Origin: Bryobacterales bacterium
Lineage (GTDB): Bacteria > Acidobacteriota > Terriglobia > Bryobacterales > Bryobacteraceae
DNA: 7,276 nucleotides
Assembly (NCBI GenBank): GCA_003154855.1
Contig: PMEV01000069.1
Location: 1,949 to 9,224, forward strand
Reading direction: 5' to 3'
The first letter of the stretch is position 1. Every line of letters begins with the position of its first letter. Shown here piece by piece: positions 6,026-7,276 of the stretch. A program made the position numbers and the translations under genes. Below the pieces are notes generated by a model. The model had not been told where the DNA came from and ran no database searches. It saw only the letters and a program-made list of their open reading frames with translations.

Positions 6026-7276
6026 ATGCGGATGCGCGGTTTGTGGACGGCCGTGGCCTTGCTGGCCCTGCTGGCCGGAGGGCTGTGGTGGTCGAATCGG
6101 AAGGAGGCGGAGAAGGCGAAGAAGGGTGGGCCGCAGCCCGCCGCCAAGATCACCGACGTTCCCATGGAGCAGATGCAGAAGGTGGAGGTCCGCAGGCCGG
6201 GTGGAGAGACCACTGTGGTGGAGTTGAAATCGGGCAAGTGGCGGATCACCGCTCCACAGCCGCTGGCCGCCGACGAGGAGTCCTCGAGTTCGCTGGTTTC
6301 CTCGGCCGCCACGCTGAGCGCCGATCGAGTGGTGGAAGAGAAGGCCTCCGACCTCTCGCTGTACGGCTTGGCGAAACCCGGGGTGGAGGTGACGATCACC
6401 AAGAAGGACGGCAAGACGCTGCACCTGCTGCTGGGAGACGATACGCCTAGCGGGAACGACAGCTTCGCCGGCCTGCAGGGGGACCCGCGAGTCTTCACCA
6501 TTTACAGCTACCTCAAGACCGCGCTCAACAAGAATTCGAACGATCTGCGCGACAAGCGGCTGCTCACCTTCGATTCCGACAAGCTCAGCCGCATCGAGCT
6601 GACCGCCAAGGGGCAGACCGTGGAGTTCGGCAAGAACAACCAGAGCGAATGGCAGATCCTGAAGCCTCGCCCACTGCGCGCCGACGGGGGGAATGTCGAG
6701 TTGCTGCTGGCAGCGCTGAAGGGAGTCAAGATGGACCCCTCGGTTTCGGCCGAGGACGCCAAGAAGGCCGCCGCCGCATTCGCCTCGGGCACGCCAACGG
6801 CCGAGGTGAAGGTCACCGACGCGGCCGGCACGCAGCAGTTGCAGATTCGGAAGGACAAGGACAAGAATTACTACGCCAAGAGCAGCACCGTGGAGGGCGT
6901 CTACAAGATCCAGCCCGAGGACGGCGGGAGATTCGACAAGGGGCTGGAAGACTTCCGCAACAAGAAAGTGTTCGATTTCGGGTGGAACGAAGTGTCCAGG
7001 ATCGAGGTTCGCGAGGGAGCGAAACAGACCGTCTACCAGAAAGCCGGGCAGAAGTGGATGGCGGCGGGCAAAGAGATGGACTCGGGCGGCATGCAGACCA
7101 TGATCGAGAAGCTGCGCGGGCTGGAAGCCGTCAAGTTTCCCGAGACGGGATTCACAACGCCGGCGCTCGAGATGGTGGTGGTGTCCAGCAGTGGCAAGCA
7201 AGTGGAGCGGGTGGCGCTGGCGAAATCCGGCAACGACTGGCTGGCGCGGCGCGAGAACGAGCCCAGCCTGTATCAG
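6026..7276 (+). CDS. DUF4340 domain protein, 3'-truncated, last visible gene of the ABC operon
   Basis: The frame is open from ATG 6026 to the right edge, 417 codons without a stop. The end is missing, perhaps only a few tens of codons. AGAGGAG at 6012-6018 sits 7 bases before ATG 6026, so this start is preferred over a second in-frame ATG at 6032. An N-terminal membrane helix (about residues 5-22) leads into a Lys/Glu-rich linker and a large, presumably extracytoplasmic, region. DUF4340 hallmarks are YGLAKPGVEVTI (113-124), LLLGDDTPSGN (134-144), DPRVFTI (153-159) and NDLRDKRLLTFD (172-183). Three related units of about 135 residues can be seen, marked by Trp72, Trp209 and Trp344. The gene starts three bases after the GldG-like stop. 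Its conserved place behind such genes suggests a structural or accessory part of the same transporter. Its molecular function is unknown. Confidence 0.85.
   Translation, partial: MRMRGLWTAVALLALLAGGLWWSNRKEAEKAKKGGPQPAAKITDVPMEQMQKVEVRRPGGETTVVELKSGKWRITAPQPLAADEESSSSLVSSAATLSADRVVEEKASDLSLYGLAKPGVEVTITKKDGKTLHLLLGDDTPSGNDSFAGLQGDPRVFTIYSYLKTALNKNSNDLRDKRLLTFDSDKLSRIELTAKGQTVEFGKNNQSEWQILKPRPLRADGGNVELLLAALKGVKMDPSVSAEDAKKAAAAFASGTPTAEVKVTDAAGTQQLQIRKDKDKNYYAKSSTVEGVYKIQPEDGGRFDKGLEDFRNKKVFDFGWNEVSRIEVREGAKQTVYQKAGQKWMAAGKEMDSGGMQTMIEKLRGLEAVKFPETGFTTPALEMVVVSSSGKQVERVALAKSGNDWLARRENEPSLYQ

Noticed and set aside
4913..7201. A 762-codon open frame on the minus strand
   Set aside because: It lies opposite the GldG-like and DUF4340 genes. 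Its translation is a His/Leu/Arg/Pro-rich string with no domain, as expected from the antisense of GC-rich codons. The + strand proteins carry clear family motifs.

Overview
The window is GC-rich, densely coded bacterial chromosome, and every supported gene lies on the + strand. The gene set and protein style suggest an Acidobacteriota-type genome, possibly of the Solibacter/Bryobacter kind. The pointers are a FabI enoyl-ACP reductase and an ABC ATPase / ABC-2 permease / GldG-like / DUF4340 operon. This taxonomic guess is inference from family resemblance; no RNA marker gene is present.

Layout. (1) Bases 1-902 hold two tandem paralogous genes of unknown function. The first is cut by the left edge. 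The second is a complete predicted lipoprotein. Their shared 129-residue parts align without a gap at roughly 45% identity. (2) Bases 927-1697 encode FabI, the NADH-dependent enoyl-ACP reductase of fatty acid synthesis. A weak hairpin followed by five T's lies about 75 bases after it. (3) Bases 1698-2705 look like an accessory islet. A 239-base non-coding stretch precedes two overlapping small genes: a 111-residue orphan, and a two-helix membrane protein of the DUF2335 family. Their codon use is less GC-biased than that of the flanking genes. (4) A consensus-like sigma-70 promoter at 2794-2823 appears to drive a tight four-gene operon from 2898 to the right edge. Its genes are an ABC ATPase, an ABC-2 permease, a GldG-like auxiliary membrane protein, and a DUF4340 protein cut by the right edge.

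The operon genes overlap by 4 bases, abut exactly, or are 3 bases apart. They probably form one envelope complex: the ATPase powers the permease, while the GldG-like and DUF4340 proteins are membrane-anchored accessory parts with large soluble domains. The substrate cannot be read from the sequence. The most interesting points are the tandem lipoprotein duplication, the DUF2335 pair, and a three-fold internal repeat visible in the DUF4340 protein. I saw no CRISPR array, tRNA, rRNA, transposase or clear mobile-element end.
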